This document shows positions 26,069 through 36,438 of a stretch of DNA of 64,000 nt, one piece after another (the stretch's first letter is position 1; each line of letters opens with the position of its first letter). A program made the translations under genes and the position numbers. The notes beneath the pieces were generated by a model, which saw only the letters and a list, made by a program, of their open reading frames with translations, was not told the origin of the DNA and did no database searches. The stretch comes from Denitrobaculum tricleocarpae (GTDB taxonomy: Bacteria > Pseudomonadota > Alphaproteobacteria > Kiloniellales > Kiloniellaceae). The stretch lies in the NCBI RefSeq assembly GCF_007004665.1, contig NZ_ML660060.1, positions 62,001-126,000 on the forward strand, given 5' to 3'.

Positions 26069-28359
26069 TGCGCGTTGCCTGTCTTGGAGGTGGACCAGCC
26101 GGACTCTACTTTGCGATCAGCATGAAGCTGCGCGATCCGTCCCACGAGATTGTCGTGATCGAGCGGAACCGGCCCAATGATACCTTCGGCTGGGGTGTGG
26201 TTCTTTCCGATGAAACCCTGGACAACTGTCAACTCAACGATCCTATCAGCGCTAAGTCGATCCGGGAGCACTTTGCCTACTGGGATGACATTGCAACCCA
26301 TTACCGGGGCGAAAAGATCGTGTCGGGCGGTCACGGCTTTTGCGGGATCGGGCGCAAGAAACTGCTCAACCTTCTGCAGGACAGGGCGCGGGAACTGGAT
26401 GTCGAGCTGCGCTTTGAAAGCGAGTTCGGCTCGACAGACGGCTTCGCCGACTACGATCTGATCGTGGCCTCCGACGGGCTGAACTCAAAGGTGCGTAGCG
26501 AGCATGCCGATGTCTTCAAGCCCGATATCGATCAGCGGGCCTGCAAATTCATCTGGCTCGGCACCCATCAGAAATTCGATGACGCCTTTACCTTCATCTT
26601 CGAGGAAACCGAGCACGGATGGATCTGGGTCCACGCCTACCAATTCGACGATGACACGGCGACTTTCATCGTCGAGTGCGCAGAGGACACCTGGCTGAAT
26701 TTCGGCTTCGACAAGATGAGCCAGGAAGAGACCATTGCGGCCTGCGAGAAGATTTTCGCGAAGTACCTGGACGGTCACGCGCTGATGTCCAACGCGAAGC
26801 ACTTGCGCGGATCTGCCTGGCTGAATTTTCCCCGGGTGTTGTGCGAGAAGTGGTCGCACAAAAACATCGTTCTTATGGGCGACGCGGCTGCAACGGCGCA
26901 TTTTTCCATCGGTTCGGGAACCAAGCTGGCACTGGAAAGCGCGATCGATCTTGCCGATCGCCTGCATAGTAACGCCACGATGGAAGAGGCTTTCGCCTGC
27001 TATGAGGATGAGCGCCGTCTAGAGGTTTTGCGCCTGCAGAGTGCGGCACGCAATTCGCTGGAATGGTTTGAGGAAATCGACCGCTATCTCGATCTGGCGC
27101 CGACACAGTTCGCCTATTCGCTTCTGACCCGATCTCAGCGAATCAGTCACGAAAACCTGCGCCTGCGCGACAAGGACTGGCTTGAGGGCGCGGAGAAATG
27201 GTTCGAGGGCCGCTCGACCGGGCAGGCCCCCAAGGACTCACGCCCGCCCATGTTCACGCCTTTCCGCATTCGCGGGCTGGAACTGGAGAACCGGATCGTA
27301 GTCTCGCCCATGGCGCAGTACTCGGCCAAGGACGGGACGCCGGACGACTGGCATTTCGTCCACTATACCAGCCGGGCGCTGGGGGGCGCGGGCCTGGTCT
27401 ACACCGAGATGACCTGTGTTTCGCCCGAAGGCCGGATCACACCGGGCTGCACCGGACTCTACGACCCCGAGCACGAGAAAGCCTGGAGGCGCATCGTCGA
27501 TTTCGTCCATGCGGAGACCCCGGCGAAGATGGCCATGCAGCTTGGGCATTCCGGCCCCAAGGGCTCCACCCAGCTTGGCTGGGACGAGATGGATGCGCCG
27601 CTGCCGGGCGAGAATTGGGAGATCCTGGGGCCGTCGCCGGTTGCCTGGTCCGACAAAAATGCGACGCCGCGTGAAATGACCCGCATGGATATGGATAAGG
27701 TTCTCGATGATTTTGTCTCGGCAGCTGAGATGACCGAGCGTTGCGGCTTCGATCTTCTGGAGCTGCATTTCGCCCATGGTTATCTGCTGTCCGCGTTCAT
27801 CACGCCCCTAACCAATCGCCGCAGCGACGAATACGGCGGTTCGCTGGAGAACCGCCTGCGCTTTCCGCTAGAGGTCTTCCGGGCGGTGCGTGCGGTCTGG
27901 CCCGACGAGAAGCCGATCTCCGTGCGCATTTCCGCGAACGACTGGGTCGGCGACGAAGGCGTGACACCCATGGAAGCGGTAGAAATCGCCCGGGTTCTGA
28001 AGGAAGAGGGTGTCGACATCATCGATGTTTCCGCCGGTCAGACCTCGAAGAAGGCGCAACCCGTCTATGGCCGTATGTTCCAGACGCCCTTCTCCGACCG
28101 CATTCGTAACGAGGCGGGGATCGCCACCATGGCGGTGGGCAACATCTATGAGCCGGATCACGTGAACTCGATCCTGATGGCGGGCCGTGCGGATCTTTGC
28201 TGCCTCGCGCGTCCGCATCTGACCAACCCCTACTGGACCCTGCATGCGGCGGCGCAGTTGGGCTATGATCGCGCGGATTGGCCCAAACAGTACTATGCGG
28301 GACGGGATCAGATGCAGCGATTGGCCGCCCGCGCCGAAGCCACGGTGATGAAGGTCTAG
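26068..28359 (+). CDS. 2-Aminobenzoyl-CoA (or salicyloyl-CoA) monooxygenase/reductase, fused flavoprotein
   Basis: About 763 residues, two fused flavoenzymes. The N-terminal half is an FAD aromatic hydroxylase ([11 protein letters not shown] near the start, [14 protein letters not shown] near 271). From about residue 395 it is an old-yellow-enzyme type FMN reductase ([45 protein letters not shown]). The same fusion is known for 2-aminobenzoyl-CoA monooxygenase/reductase of Azoarcus evansii, which hydroxylates and then reduces the ring; databases often label it salicylyl-CoA 5-hydroxylase. Following CoA ligase, beta-oxidation and RidA genes favour anthranilate. ATG 26068 is preceded by AAGGGAG. 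A TATACT hexamer at 26004-26009 could be its -10. Confidence 0.85.
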   Translation: MRVACLGGGPAGLYFAISMKLRDPSHEIVVIERNRPNDTFGWGVVLSDETLDNCQLNDPISAKSIREHFAYWDDIATHYRGEKIVSGGHGFCGIGRKKLLNLLQDRARELDVELRFESEFGSTDGFADYDLIVASDGLNSKVRSEHADVFKPDIDQRACKFIWLGTHQKFDDAFTFIFEETEHGWIWVHAYQFDDDTATFIVECAEDTWLNFGFDKMSQEETIAACEKIFAKYLDGHALMSNAKHLRGSAWLNFPRVLCEKWSHKNIVLMGDAAATAHFSIGSGTKLALESAIDLADRLHSNATMEEAFACYEDERRLEVLRLQSAARNSLEWFEEIDRYLDLAPTQFAYSLLTRSQRISHENLRLRDKDWLEGAEKWFEGRSTGQAPKDSRPPMFTPFRIRGLELENRIVVSPMAQYSAKDGTPDDWHFVHYTSRALGGAGLVYTEMTCVSPEGRITPGCTGLYDPEHEKAWRRIVDFVHAETPAKMAMQLGHSGPKGSTQLGWDEMDAPLPGENWEILGPSPVAWSDKNATPREMTRMDMDKVLDDFVSAAEMTERCGFDLLELHFAHGYLLSAFITPLTNRRSDEYGGSLENRLRFPLEVFRAVRAVWPDEKPISVRISANDWVGDEGVTPMEAVEIARVLKEEGVDIIDVSAGQTSKKAQPVYGRMFQTPFSDRIRNEAGIATMAVGNIYEPDHVNSILMAGRADLCCLARPHLTNPYWTLHAAAQLGYDRADWPKQYYAGRDQMQRLAARAEATVMKV

Positions 28360-28362
28360 CAG

Positions 28363-29127
28363 GTGACACAGCTTGCGGGAAAACATGCTCTCGTGACGGG
28401 CGGCGGAACCGGGGTCGGCGCGGCGATTGCCCGTCGTCTTGCCGCAGCGGGTGCGAAGATCACCCTTGCCGGACGGCGGCGGGAGCCTCTGGAAGCGACG
28501 GCGGCAGAGATCCCGGGCGCTGCCATGGTGCAGGCCGATGTGACCGACGAAGCGGCGGTGCGCGAGATGTTCGAAGCCGCGCGTGCGGCACAGGGCCCGG
28601 TGGATATCCTGGTGGCCAATGCCGGCGCGGCGGAGAGTGTGGCATTGAAGAACACGAGCCTCGATCAGTGGGAGCGAATGCTTTCGGTAAACCTCACCGG
28701 CAGCTTTCTCTGTGCGCGCGAAGCTCTGGCCGATATGCTCGAGTCCGATCAGGGACGTGTTGTGTTTGTCAGCAGCACGGCGGGCCTCAAAGGCTATCCC
28801 TATGTTGCCGCCTATTGTGCCGCCAAGCATGGGGTCGTGGGCTTGACCCGCGCCATGGCGAGCGAGTTGGCAAAGACGGGGATCACCGTGAACGCGGTCT
28901 GCCCCGGCTTTACCGAGACGCCGTTGCTGGCGGACTCCATTGCAAAGATCGTCGAGAAGACGGGCCGCAGCGAGGAGGATGCTCGCAAATCTCTGGCGGC
29001 GTCCAATCCGCAAGGCCGTTTCGTGCAGCCGGAGGAAGTGGCGGAGAGCGTGGTCTGGCTGTGCGCTTCCGGATCGGGGTCGGTGACCGGACAGGCGATT
29101 TCCATTTCCGGGGGAGAGGTCACGTGA
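28363..29127 (+). CDS. SDR family dehydrogenase (3-hydroxyacyl-CoA dehydrogenase candidate)
   Basis: A 254-residue short-chain dehydrogenase. The nucleotide motif [11 protein letters not shown] is at about 12-22, NAGAAES at about 86, and the catalytic Y-x-x-x-K is in YCAAKHG near 148. The GTG start lies three bases after the monooxygenase stop. In a 2-aminobenzoyl-CoA pathway it would oxidise a hydroxyacyl-CoA intermediate after the ring is reduced and opened; this role is inferred from neighbours. It overlaps the MarR gene by four bases. Confidence 0.85.
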   Translation: MTQLAGKHALVTGGGTGVGAAIARRLAAAGAKITLAGRRREPLEATAAEIPGAAMVQADVTDEAAVREMFEAARAAQGPVDILVANAGAAESVALKNTSLDQWERMLSVNLTGSFLCAREALADMLESDQGRVVFVSSTAGLKGYPYVAAYCAAKHGVVGLTRAMASELAKTGITVNAVCPGFTETPLLADSIAKIVEKTGRSEEDARKSLAASNPQGRFVQPEEVAESVVWLCASGSGSVTGQAISISGGEVT

Positions 29128-29612
29128 CATCCGGCAGCGGAACTTCTGCAGCAGTCACCAAGCCGGAGACTGCAAAGCTCAGCAAGCAGCGGCTGCGCTT
29201 GTGGTTGCGGCTGTTGCGGGCGACCCGCTCCGTGGAGGGAGAACTGCGGGAGCGTCTGCGCAAGGACTTCGATGCCACACTGCCGCGCTTCGATGTTCTG
29301 GCGGCTCTGCATCGCTGCCAGGACGGCATGACCATGACCGAACTCTCGCGTTTTCTCATGGTCTCAAACGGCAATGTGACCGGGATCATCGACAGGCTGG
29401 TGCTGGAAGGCCTGGTCGTCCGCGTGCCGGACAAAAAAGACCGCCGGGCCACTTTCGTGCGCTTGACCCCGAAGGGCGTCACGGCTTTCGGTGAGATGGC
29501 GGAGGCTCACGAGGGTTGGGTCGATGGCCTGCTCTCGGAGGTTTCTGCGGAGGAAGCTGCGGACCTGATCAGCCTCCTGAGCCGCTTCAACGAAACTCAA
29601 AGGAGCCGATGA
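29124..29612 (+). CDS. MarR family transcriptional regulator
   Basis: About 162 residues with a winged helix: [20 protein letters not shown] (recognition helix) and the wing [21 protein letters not shown]. The frame is open far upstream, but GTG 29124, overlapping the SDR stop as GTGA, gives the normal MarR length. Being inside the operon, it probably autoregulates it in response to an aromatic acid or its CoA ester, as in related 2-aminobenzoate and benzoate clusters. Operator not identified. Confidence 0.85.
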   Translation: MTSGSGTSAAVTKPETAKLSKQRLRLWLRLLRATRSVEGELRERLRKDFDATLPRFDVLAALHRCQDGMTMTELSRFLMVSNGNVTGIIDRLVLEGLVVRVPDKKDRRATFVRLTPKGVTAFGEMAEAHEGWVDGLLSEVSAEEAADLISLLSRFNETQRSR

Positions 29613-29615
29613 GAG

Positions 29616-30428
29616 ATGGCGGCTATGACCGAATTCAAACCTCAGCACTTTAACTGGCGGATGGAGGGCAGCGTCGGCGTGATTTCACTGGACCGGCCCG
29701 ACCGCAAGAATCCGCTGACTTTCGAATCCTACGCCGAGCTGCGCGATCTTTTCCGCGACCTGGTTTACATCGACGAAGTGAAAGCAGTGGTCTTTGCCTC
29801 CAACGGGGGGAACTTCTGTTCCGGTGGGGACGTGAAGGACATCATCGGGCCGCTGCTGGACCGGGATATGAAGGGCCTGCTCGAATTCACCCGCATGACC
29901 GGCGACCTGGTCAAGGCCATGCGGGCCTGTCCGCAGCCGATTGTTGCGGCGGTCGATGGGGTTTGCGTCGGCGCGGGCGCTATGATTGCACTTTTCTCGG
30001 ATTTGCGCCTGGGCACGCCGGAGGCCAAGACGGCGTTCCTCTTCACCCGTGTCGGTCTGGCCGGGTGCGATATGGGGGCTTGTGCCATGCTACCGCGTGT
30101 CATCGGGCAGGGCCGCGCGGCGGAACTGCTTTACTCCGGCCGCTCCATGTCCGCCGACGAAGGCGAGCGCTGGGGCTTCTTCAACCGGCTCGTCGAAACG
30201 GATGCGCTGGAAGACGAGGCCGTCGCCCTGGCACAGCGTTTCGCGGCCGGCCCCAACTTCGGCAACATGATGACCAAGACCATGCTGAATCAGGAATGGT
30301 CCATGACCCTGGATCAGGCGATCGAGGCGGAGGCGCAGGCTCAGGCGATTTGCATGCAGACCCGGGACTTCAAACGGGCGCACGATGCTTTTATCGAGAA
30401 GCAAAAGCCGGTTTTCGAGGGTGATTGA
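29616..30428 (+). CDS. Enoyl-CoA hydratase/isomerase family protein
   Basis: A 270-residue crotonase. The CoA-binding/oxyanion segments are [18 protein letters not shown] near 66-83 and [19 protein letters not shown] near 112-130, followed by the [15 protein letters not shown] loop. It likely hydrates or hydrolyses an enoyl or ring CoA intermediate in the 2-aminobenzoate pathway. ATG 29616 follows the MarR stop by three bases. Confidence 0.88.
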   Translation: MAAMTEFKPQHFNWRMEGSVGVISLDRPDRKNPLTFESYAELRDLFRDLVYIDEVKAVVFASNGGNFCSGGDVKDIIGPLLDRDMKGLLEFTRMTGDLVKAMRACPQPIVAAVDGVCVGAGAMIALFSDLRLGTPEAKTAFLFTRVGLAGCDMGACAMLPRVIGQGRAAELLYSGRSMSADEGERWGFFNRLVETDALEDEAVALAQRFAAGPNFGNMMTKTMLNQEWSMTLDQAIEAEAQAQAICMQTRDFKRAHDAFIEKQKPVFEGD

Positions 30429-30431
30429 GCC

Positions 30432-31607
30432 ATGAGCGATAAGAGCTTTCTATCCTGGCCTTTCTTCGACGACAGCCACCGGGTGCTTGCGGATGACCTC
30501 GACTCCTGGTCGACCGAGAAATTGGCCGGTCTGGATCACAGCGACACGGACGCGACCTGCCGGAAACTGGTTGCCATGCTGGGACAGGACGGATGGTTGA
30601 GGTATTCCGCGCCGGACCCCGCGGACCCGGACTCCCGGATCGACGTGCGTAAGCTTTGCCTGATTCGCGAGACTTTGGCGCGTCACGACGGCTTGGCCGA
30701 CTTTGCTTTTGCCATGCAGGGCCTGGGTGCAGGCTCGATCTCACTCTTTGGCAGCGATACGCAGCGCGAAACCTGGCTGCCTCGGACCCGGGCCGGGAAT
30801 GCCATTGCCGCCTTTGCACTCTCCGAGCCGCGCTCGGGATCCGATGTCGCCAATATCGAGATGACGGCGAGCAAAGACGGTGACGACTACATTCTCGAAG
30901 GCGAAAAGACCTGGATCTCCAACGGCGGTATTGCGGACCTCTATGTGGTCTTTGCCCGGACCGGCGACGCGCCCGGCGCGCGCGGGCTCTCGGCTTTTAT
31001 TGTTCCGGGGGATACGCCAGGCCTGGAGATTGCCGAACGCATTGATGTAATTGCACCCCACCCCTTGGCGCGCCTGGAATTCAAAAATTGCCGGGTGCCC
31101 GCGACGGCCATGATTGGGGCGTCGGGCCAAGGCTTCAAGATCGCCATGAGCGTGCTCGACGTTTTCCGCTCCACGGTCGGGGCTGCCGCGCTTGGCTTTG
31201 CGCGACGAGCGCTCGACGAAGCCCTAACACGGGCGGCCAAGCGTGAACTCTTCGGTGCGCCCCTGGCCGAGCTGCAGCTTGTGCAGGGACAACTGGCGGA
31301 GATGACGCTGGATGTCGATGCGTCGGCGCTGCTGATCTACCGGGCCGCCTGGACCAAGGACCGGGGCGCGCCGCGCGTCACCCGTGAAGCGGCCATGGCC
31401 AAGCTTTATGCGACCGAAGCGGCCCAGTCGGTGATCGACAAGGCGGTGCAGATCCACGGCGGGGACGGCGTGCGCTGCGGGCAGATTGTCGAATCGCTCT
31501 ATCGGGAAATCCGCGCCCTGCGGATTTACGAAGGCGCTTCGGAAGTCCAGAAGGTCGTCATTGCCCGGCAGGCGCTGGCTGAGGCTGCCGCGTCGGGAGG
31601 AAGCTGA
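30432..31607 (+). CDS. Acyl-CoA dehydrogenase family protein
   Basis: FAD enzyme of 391 residues with the standard signature [17 protein letters not shown] (flavin/substrate loop), [18 protein letters not shown], and the C-terminal QIHGGDGV and [15 protein letters not shown]-like region, here [17 protein letters not shown]. In the 2-aminobenzoyl-CoA route it would dehydrogenate the reduced ring CoA ester or a ring-opened chain. It sits between the crotonase and CoA-ligase genes with almost no gap. Confidence 0.9.
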   Translation: MSDKSFLSWPFFDDSHRVLADDLDSWSTEKLAGLDHSDTDATCRKLVAMLGQDGWLRYSAPDPADPDSRIDVRKLCLIRETLARHDGLADFAFAMQGLGAGSISLFGSDTQRETWLPRTRAGNAIAAFALSEPRSGSDVANIEMTASKDGDDYILEGEKTWISNGGIADLYVVFARTGDAPGARGLSAFIVPGDTPGLEIAERIDVIAPHPLARLEFKNCRVPATAMIGASGQGFKIAMSVLDVFRSTVGAAALGFARRALDEALTRAAKRELFGAPLAELQLVQGQLAEMTLDVDASALLIYRAAWTKDRGAPRVTREAAMAKLYATEAAQSVIDKAVQIHGGDGVRCGQIVESLYREIRALRIYEGASEVQKVVIARQALAEAAASGGS

Positions 31608-31609
31608 CC

Positions 31610-33253
31610 ATGCTGGGACCCTCCGCGCATCAGGACAGCTACAGCCGGGACCAGCTTCCGCCGTTTGAAAACTGGCCTGAGATTCTGCTCGAGCGGCCGG
31701 AGTTCCAGTATCCTGAGTACGTCAATGCGGCGGTTGAGCTGACCGACGGCGTGGTTGCCAAGGGTTTGGGCGCTCAGGTGGCCGTCAAGGGCGAAGGCGA
31801 GAGTTTCACCTACCGGGAACTGGCCGCGGAGAGTAACCGCATCGCGCAGGTGCTGATCGAGGACATGGGTGTCGTGCCCGGCAACCGGGTTCTGATCCGA
31901 TCCGCCAATAACCCGCGTATGGTCGCGGCCTGGCTCGGCGCGACCAAGGCCGGTGCGGTGGTGGTCAACACCATGCCGATGCTGCGCGCCGGGGAGCTGA
32001 CCAAGATCGTCGACAAAGCTGAGATCGGCTTTGCGCTTTGCGATCAACGGCTGAAGGAAGAGTTGCAGGCTTGCGCAGGATCCAGTGCATATCTCAATAA
32101 GATCCTGACCTTTGACGGAACCAGCGCGCGTCAGGGCGAACTCGAAGCGCGTATGGGCGGGAAACCCGCGACCTTTGAGGCGGTGAAAACCGGGCGTGAC
32201 GATGTGGCGTTGCTGGGCTTTACATCCGGCAGCACCGGGGCCCCCAAGGCAACCATGCACTTCCACCGGGATATCCTGGCGATTGCCGACGGCTACGCCG
32301 CTTCGGTTCTGGCTCCAAGCCCCGAAGATGTCTTCATCGGCTCACCACCCTTGGCCTTCACCTTCGGCCTCGGCGGCCTGGCGGTTTTTCCGCTTCGCTT
32401 CGGCGCGACGGCGGTTCTGGTCGAGGATGGCCGTCCAGGCAATCTGCTCAAGACAATCGAAGAGCAGGGCGCGACCGTCTGCTTTACCGCGCCGACGGCC
32501 TACCGGGTCATGATGGGCGAAGTTGCCGAGGGCCGGGGTGATCTTTCCTCGCTCCGGCTGGCGGTCTCCGCCGGCGAAACCCTGCCCAAAGCGACCTTCG
32601 ATGCTTGGACCGCCGCGACCGGGGTGCCCATCCTGGATGGTATCGGCGCGACCGAGCTTCTGCATATTTTCATCACCAACTACCCGGACGATACTCTGCC
32701 CGGCGCGACCGGAAAACCGGTGCCGGGCTATGAAGCGATGATCGTGGACGACAAGATGAACGCCTTGCCGGCCGGCGAAGTCGGGAAACTCGCTATCCGC
32801 GGACCGACTGGTTGCCGCTATCTGGGCGGCGACAGGCAGACCGCCTATGTCCGCGACGGCTGGAATCTGACGGGCGATGCCTTCAGTCAGGATGCCGAGG
32901 GCTACTTTCACTTTGCAGCGCGGGCGGACGATATGATTGTGTCCTCCGGCTACAACATTGCCGGACCCGAGGTGGAGGACGCGCTCCTCACTCACCCTGA
33001 TGTCGCGGAATGCGCCGTTGTCGGCGCCGACGATCCGGACCGTGGCACCATCGTCCAGGCGCATGTGGTTTTGCGCGAATCTGTTGACGGTGACGAAGCG
33101 CTGGTGAAGCATCTGCAGGATCACGTGAAATCGGTGATCGCACCCTACAAATACCCGAGATCAATCCTATTCACCAAAGCGCTGCCGAAAACACCAACAG
33201 GGAAAGTGCAGCGTTTTAAACTCAAGGCCGAAAAGGCCATTAAACAGGGCTAA
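31610..33253 (+). CDS. Benzoate-CoA ligase family protein, probable 2-aminobenzoate-CoA ligase
   Basis: AMP-forming ligase of 547 residues. The P-loop is LLGFTSGSTGAPKATMHFH near 203-221, the ATP motif DGIGATELLHIF near 343 and the hinge VSSGYNIAGPEVEDAL near 444; the catalytic Lys is in KTPTGKVQRFKL close to the C-terminus. The unusual start (YPEYVNAAVELTDG) and IGATELLHIF resemble benzoate and 2-aminobenzoate-CoA ligases. It activates the imported aromatic acid for the fused monooxygenase/reductase. Benzoate or a hydroxybenzoate cannot be excluded as substrate. Confidence 0.85.
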   Translation: MLGPSAHQDSYSRDQLPPFENWPEILLERPEFQYPEYVNAAVELTDGVVAKGLGAQVAVKGEGESFTYRELAAESNRIAQVLIEDMGVVPGNRVLIRSANNPRMVAAWLGATKAGAVVVNTMPMLRAGELTKIVDKAEIGFALCDQRLKEELQACAGSSAYLNKILTFDGTSARQGELEARMGGKPATFEAVKTGRDDVALLGFTSGSTGAPKATMHFHRDILAIADGYAASVLAPSPEDVFIGSPPLAFTFGLGGLAVFPLRFGATAVLVEDGRPGNLLKTIEEQGATVCFTAPTAYRVMMGEVAEGRGDLSSLRLAVSAGETLPKATFDAWTAATGVPILDGIGATELLHIFITNYPDDTLPGATGKPVPGYEAMIVDDKMNALPAGEVGKLAIRGPTGCRYLGGDRQTAYVRDGWNLTGDAFSQDAEGYFHFAARADDMIVSSGYNIAGPEVEDALLTHPDVAECAVVGADDPDRGTIVQAHVVLRESVDGDEALVKHLQDHVKSVIAPYKYPRSILFTKALPKTPTGKVQRFKLKAEKAIKQG

Positions 33254-33289
33254 CAACACGTAACAGGGCTACCAATGGGAGACAGATTT

Positions 33290-34444
33290 ATGAAAAGCAA
33301 GTTACTCGCGCTGGCACTGGCGGCCGGCGTTTCGATGCCTGCCATGGCGCAGGCGGAGAACGTAAAAATCGGCATGATCACGACGCTTTCGGGCGGCGGG
33401 TCCAGCCTGGGTATCGACATCCGTGACGGCTTCGCGCTGGCGGTCAAACAGGGCGGCGGCAAGCTCGGCGGCCAGGATGTTGAGGTGATGATCGAGGACG
33501 ATGCCCGCAAGCCGGACAAAGCAAAGCAGATTGCGGACAAGTTCCTCAAACGCGACAAGGTCGATATCCTGACCGGCCTGGTCTGGTCGAACCTGGCGCT
33601 TGCGGTTGTGCCCTCCGCGGTCAAGGGCGGCACCTTCTACGTCAGTCCCAATGCGGGCCCCTCGCAACTGGCCGGCAAACTCTGTCACGAGAACTACTTC
33701 AACGTCGCCTGGCAGAACGATAATCTGCATGAAGCGATGGGTGCATACGTTTCCAGTCAGAACCTGAAAAACGCCTACATTCTGGCGCCGAACTATCCGG
33801 CAGGTAAGGATGCGCTTACAGGCTTCAAGCGCTTTTATAAGGGCGAACTGGCCGGTGAGACCTTCACGAAGCTGGGGCAAAAGGACTACGCCGCCGAATT
33901 GGCCGCAATCCGCGAAGCCAAACCGGATTCGGTCTTCTTTTTCCTGCCCGGCGGCATGGGGATCGCCTTCATGAAGCAGTATGCCCAGTCTGGTATCGAG
34001 GCCCCTGTCTTCGGTCCGGCCTTTTCCTTCGACCAGGGTATCCTGAAAGCGGTCGGCGATGCGGCGCTCGGGGTCAAGAACTCCTCGCAGTGGAACAAGG
34101 ATATCGACAATGCGGCCAACAAGGCTTTCGTTGCCGAGTTTCAGGCGGAGTACGGCCGTCTGCCGTCGCTTTACGCCAGTCAGGGTTACGACGCGGCGCG
34201 CCTGATCGCATCCGCACTGGAAAAAACCGGCGGTGTTGAAGATGCCGATGCGTTCCGTGCGGCATTGAAGGCCGCAGAGTTCGAGTCTGTCCGTGGAGCT
34301 TTCAAGTTCGGTCCGAACAATCACCCGATCCAGGACATCTATGTGCGCGAGGTGATCAAGGAGGGCGACGTTCTGACAAACAAGATCGTCGGTGTCGGCC
34401 TGAAGGATCATGCGGATGCCTATGCCTCCGAGTGCTCGATGTAA
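33290..34444 (+). CDS. Branched-chain-type ABC transporter substrate-binding protein
   Basis: Periplasmic binding protein, about 384 residues. ATG 33290 is chosen because GGGAG (33277-33281) precedes it and the signal peptide MKSKLLALALAAGVSMPAMA starts there. The mature part begins ENVKIGMITTLSGGGSSLG, the LivJ-type fold. In an aromatic-CoA operon such proteins usually bind an aromatic acid rather than leucine; here 2-aminobenzoate is the inferred ligand. A strong stem-loop follows the stop. Confidence 0.88.
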   Translation: MKSKLLALALAAGVSMPAMAQAENVKIGMITTLSGGGSSLGIDIRDGFALAVKQGGGKLGGQDVEVMIEDDARKPDKAKQIADKFLKRDKVDILTGLVWSNLALAVVPSAVKGGTFYVSPNAGPSQLAGKLCHENYFNVAWQNDNLHEAMGAYVSSQNLKNAYILAPNYPAGKDALTGFKRFYKGELAGETFTKLGQKDYAAELAAIREAKPDSVFFFLPGGMGIAFMKQYAQSGIEAPVFGPAFSFDQGILKAVGDAALGVKNSSQWNKDIDNAANKAFVAEFQAEYGRLPSLYASQGYDAARLIASALEKTGGVEDADAFRAALKAAEFESVRGAFKFGPNNHPIQDIYVREVIKEGDVLTNKIVGVGLKDHADAYASECSM

Positions 34445-34457
34445 CTGAGAAACCAGA

Positions 34458-34487
34458 GCGGGCCGCGCTTCAATAGGCGCGGCCCGC
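34458..34487 (+). terminator. Stem-loop between binding-protein and permease genes
   Basis: GCGGGCCGCGC (34458-34468) and GCGCGGCCCGC (34477-34487) form a perfect 11-bp GC stem with an eight-base loop TTCAATAG. A short mixed T-rich stretch follows. It lies 13 bases after the binding-protein stop, where a partial terminator or mRNA-protecting stem would keep binding-protein levels above permease levels. Confidence 0.65.
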
Positions 34488-34535
34488 ATCCACTTTCATT
34501 CCTTCCCTATTCCCGGCATTTAAGGAAAGGCGTCG

Positions 34536-35456
34536 ATGTCCGCTGCCTTCATCTTCGAGCAGCTCCTGAACAGTCTGCAGCTTGGCGTCATGCTTTTCGT
34601 CATGGCGGCGGGGCTGACGCTGGTCTTCGGCGTGATGGGCCTGATCAACCTGGCGCATGGTTCGCTCTACATGGTTGGCGCCTTCTTCTGCGCCTGGGTC
34701 GCGGGCGAAACCGGCTCTTTCTGGATCGGTCTCGCGGCGGGGCTTGTCGCTGCGGCTGCGGCGGGGGCGATTATCGAGATGCTGGTGATGCGGCGGCTGT
34801 ACGACAGGGATCATCTGGATCAGGTGCTGGCGACCTTCAGTCTGATTCTGATCTTCAATGAGGGCACGCGCTGGGTGTTCGGGGCGCAGCCGCTCTATCT
34901 GGACATACCCGAAGCGCTGGCAACTTCCGTGCCGCTGCCCGGCGGGGGCGGTTATCCGCTCTATCGCCTGGTGATCATCGGTTTCGGGGTTTTGACGGCG
35001 GTGGGACTCTATCTGCTGATCTCGCGCACCCGGCTGGGTATGCAGATTCGCGCGGGTGAGTCCGACCGGGAAATGATCGGCGCGCTTGGTGTCGATATCA
35101 ACACGCTCTACACGCTGGTCTTTGCGATCGGGGCCATGCTGGCGGGTCTGGCGGGGGCGCTGGTTGGGGCTTTGCAGTCTGTCGAGGTCGGGATGGGTGA
35201 ACCGGTGCTGATCCTCGCCTTCGTGGTCATCGTCATCGGCGGCATCGGCTCGATTAAGGGGGCTCTGATCGGGGCGATCCTGGTCGGCCTCGTGGATACG
35301 CTGGGCCGGGCCTTTCTTCATCAACTCTTCGCCCTGGCGTTGCCGCCTGCCGAAGCCAACGGCTACGGCGCGGCGTTGGCATCCATGTCGATTTACCTGC
35401 TGATGGCCATTGTTCTGGCCTGGCGGCCCAAAGGACTCTTCCCGGTCAATGCTTGA
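34536..35456 (+). CDS. Branched-chain-type ABC transporter permease (LivH-like)
   Basis: Inner-membrane permease, 306 residues, about eight membrane segments. The typical LivH start QLLNSLQLGVMLFVMAAGLT and GLINLAHGSLYMVGAF are present, as is the GGIGSIKGALIGAI loop near the C-terminus. It forms the translocation pore with the LivM-like protein. It overlaps the next gene by eight bases. Confidence 0.93.
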   Translation: MSAAFIFEQLLNSLQLGVMLFVMAAGLTLVFGVMGLINLAHGSLYMVGAFFCAWVAGETGSFWIGLAAGLVAAAAAGAIIEMLVMRRLYDRDHLDQVLATFSLILIFNEGTRWVFGAQPLYLDIPEALATSVPLPGGGGYPLYRLVIIGFGVLTAVGLYLLISRTRLGMQIRAGESDREMIGALGVDINTLYTLVFAIGAMLAGLAGALVGALQSVEVGMGEPVLILAFVVIVIGGIGSIKGALIGAILVGLVDTLGRAFLHQLFALALPPAEANGYGAALASMSIYLLMAIVLAWRPKGLFPVNA

Positions 35457-36438
35457 AATGCGTCGCGAAACCCTTTTGAACGCGGGGATTGCCCTGCTCC
35501 TGCTGGCGGTGCCGCTTGTGGCCTGGGCGATTGACGAGACCTACTACATCACCGTGGCTTCCCGGGTTGCAATCCTGGCGCTGGCGGGCGTTGGCCTCAA
35601 TCTGGCGTTGGGCTTCGGCGGCATGGTGAGTTTCGGCCATGCGGCCTTTTTCGGTTTGGGCGGCTACGCGGCGGGCGTGCTCTCGCACCATGCCTTCGAG
35701 GGATCGGCCTTCATGAACTGGCCACTGGTGATCGACGGCAGCGACTCCACGCTGACGCTCTGGTTTGCGGCGCTGCTGCTGTCCGGTGTTGTGGCCGCGA
35801 TCATCGGTGCGATCTCTCTGCGGACCACGGGTGTCTATTTCATCATGATCACCCTGGCCTTCGCCCAGATGATTTACTACCTCGCGATCTCTCTGCCGAC
35901 TTACAACGGCGAAGACGGCCTGCCCCTCTATCTGCGCAGCAACCTGCCGGGCCTCGATCTCTCCAACGACCTGACCTTCTTCTTCGTCTGCTACGCTCTA
36001 TTGCTCCTGGCGATTTTTCTCTCTGTCCGCATTGTCGGTTCACGCTTCGGCGCGGCGCTTGAATGCGCGCGGCAAAATGAAAACCGCCTGTCGACGATCG
36101 GAATCGCACCCTATCCGGTCAAACTCACGGCCTTCGTCCTCTCGGCTATGATCACCGGGCTCGCAGGCGCGCTTTTTGTCGAGTTGAACGGTTTCGTCAG
36201 TCCCTCCATCCTCTCCTGGCATCTCTCCGGCGAGATCATGATCTTCGTGATCCTTGGGGGCGTTGGGCGCTTCTACGGGCCGATTGTCGGCGCGGCGCTC
36301 TTTATCGTGCTGGAGACGGTGATCGGCGGCTATACCGAACGATGGCAGCTCTTCCTGGGTGTGATCCTGCTGGGGGTCGTTCTTTTCGCGCGGGGCGGTG
36401 TGGTCGGCCTGCTGGCGGGAAAGGCACGCCATGACTGA
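35449..36438 (+). CDS. Branched-chain-type ABC transporter permease (LivM-like)
   Basis: About 329 residues, multi-spanning. LNLALGFGGMVSFGHAAFFG near 45-64 is the LivM signature, and GGVGRFYGPIVGAALFIV near 275 the second. The frame extends upstream; ATG 35449, overlapping the LivH-like stop by eight bases, is taken, with ATG 35458 as an alternative. Partner of the LivH-like permease. Confidence 0.92.
   Translation: MLEMRRETLLNAGIALLLLAVPLVAWAIDETYYITVASRVAILALAGVGLNLALGFGGMVSFGHAAFFGLGGYAAGVLSHHAFEGSAFMNWPLVIDGSDSTLTLWFAALLLSGVVAAIIGAISLRTTGVYFIMITLAFAQMIYYLAISLPTYNGEDGLPLYLRSNLPGLDLSNDLTFFFVCYALLLLAIFLSVRIVGSRFGAALECARQNENRLSTIGIAPYPVKLTAFVLSAMITGLAGALFVELNGFVSPSILSWHLSGEIMIFVILGGVGRFYGPIVGAALFIVLETVIGGYTERWQLFLGVILLGVVLFARGGVVGLLAGKARHD

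Noticed and set aside
27868-29130. 420-codon minus-strand frame over the monooxygenase/SDR junction
   Set aside because: Spans two well-supported plus-strand genes and shows no conserved motif.
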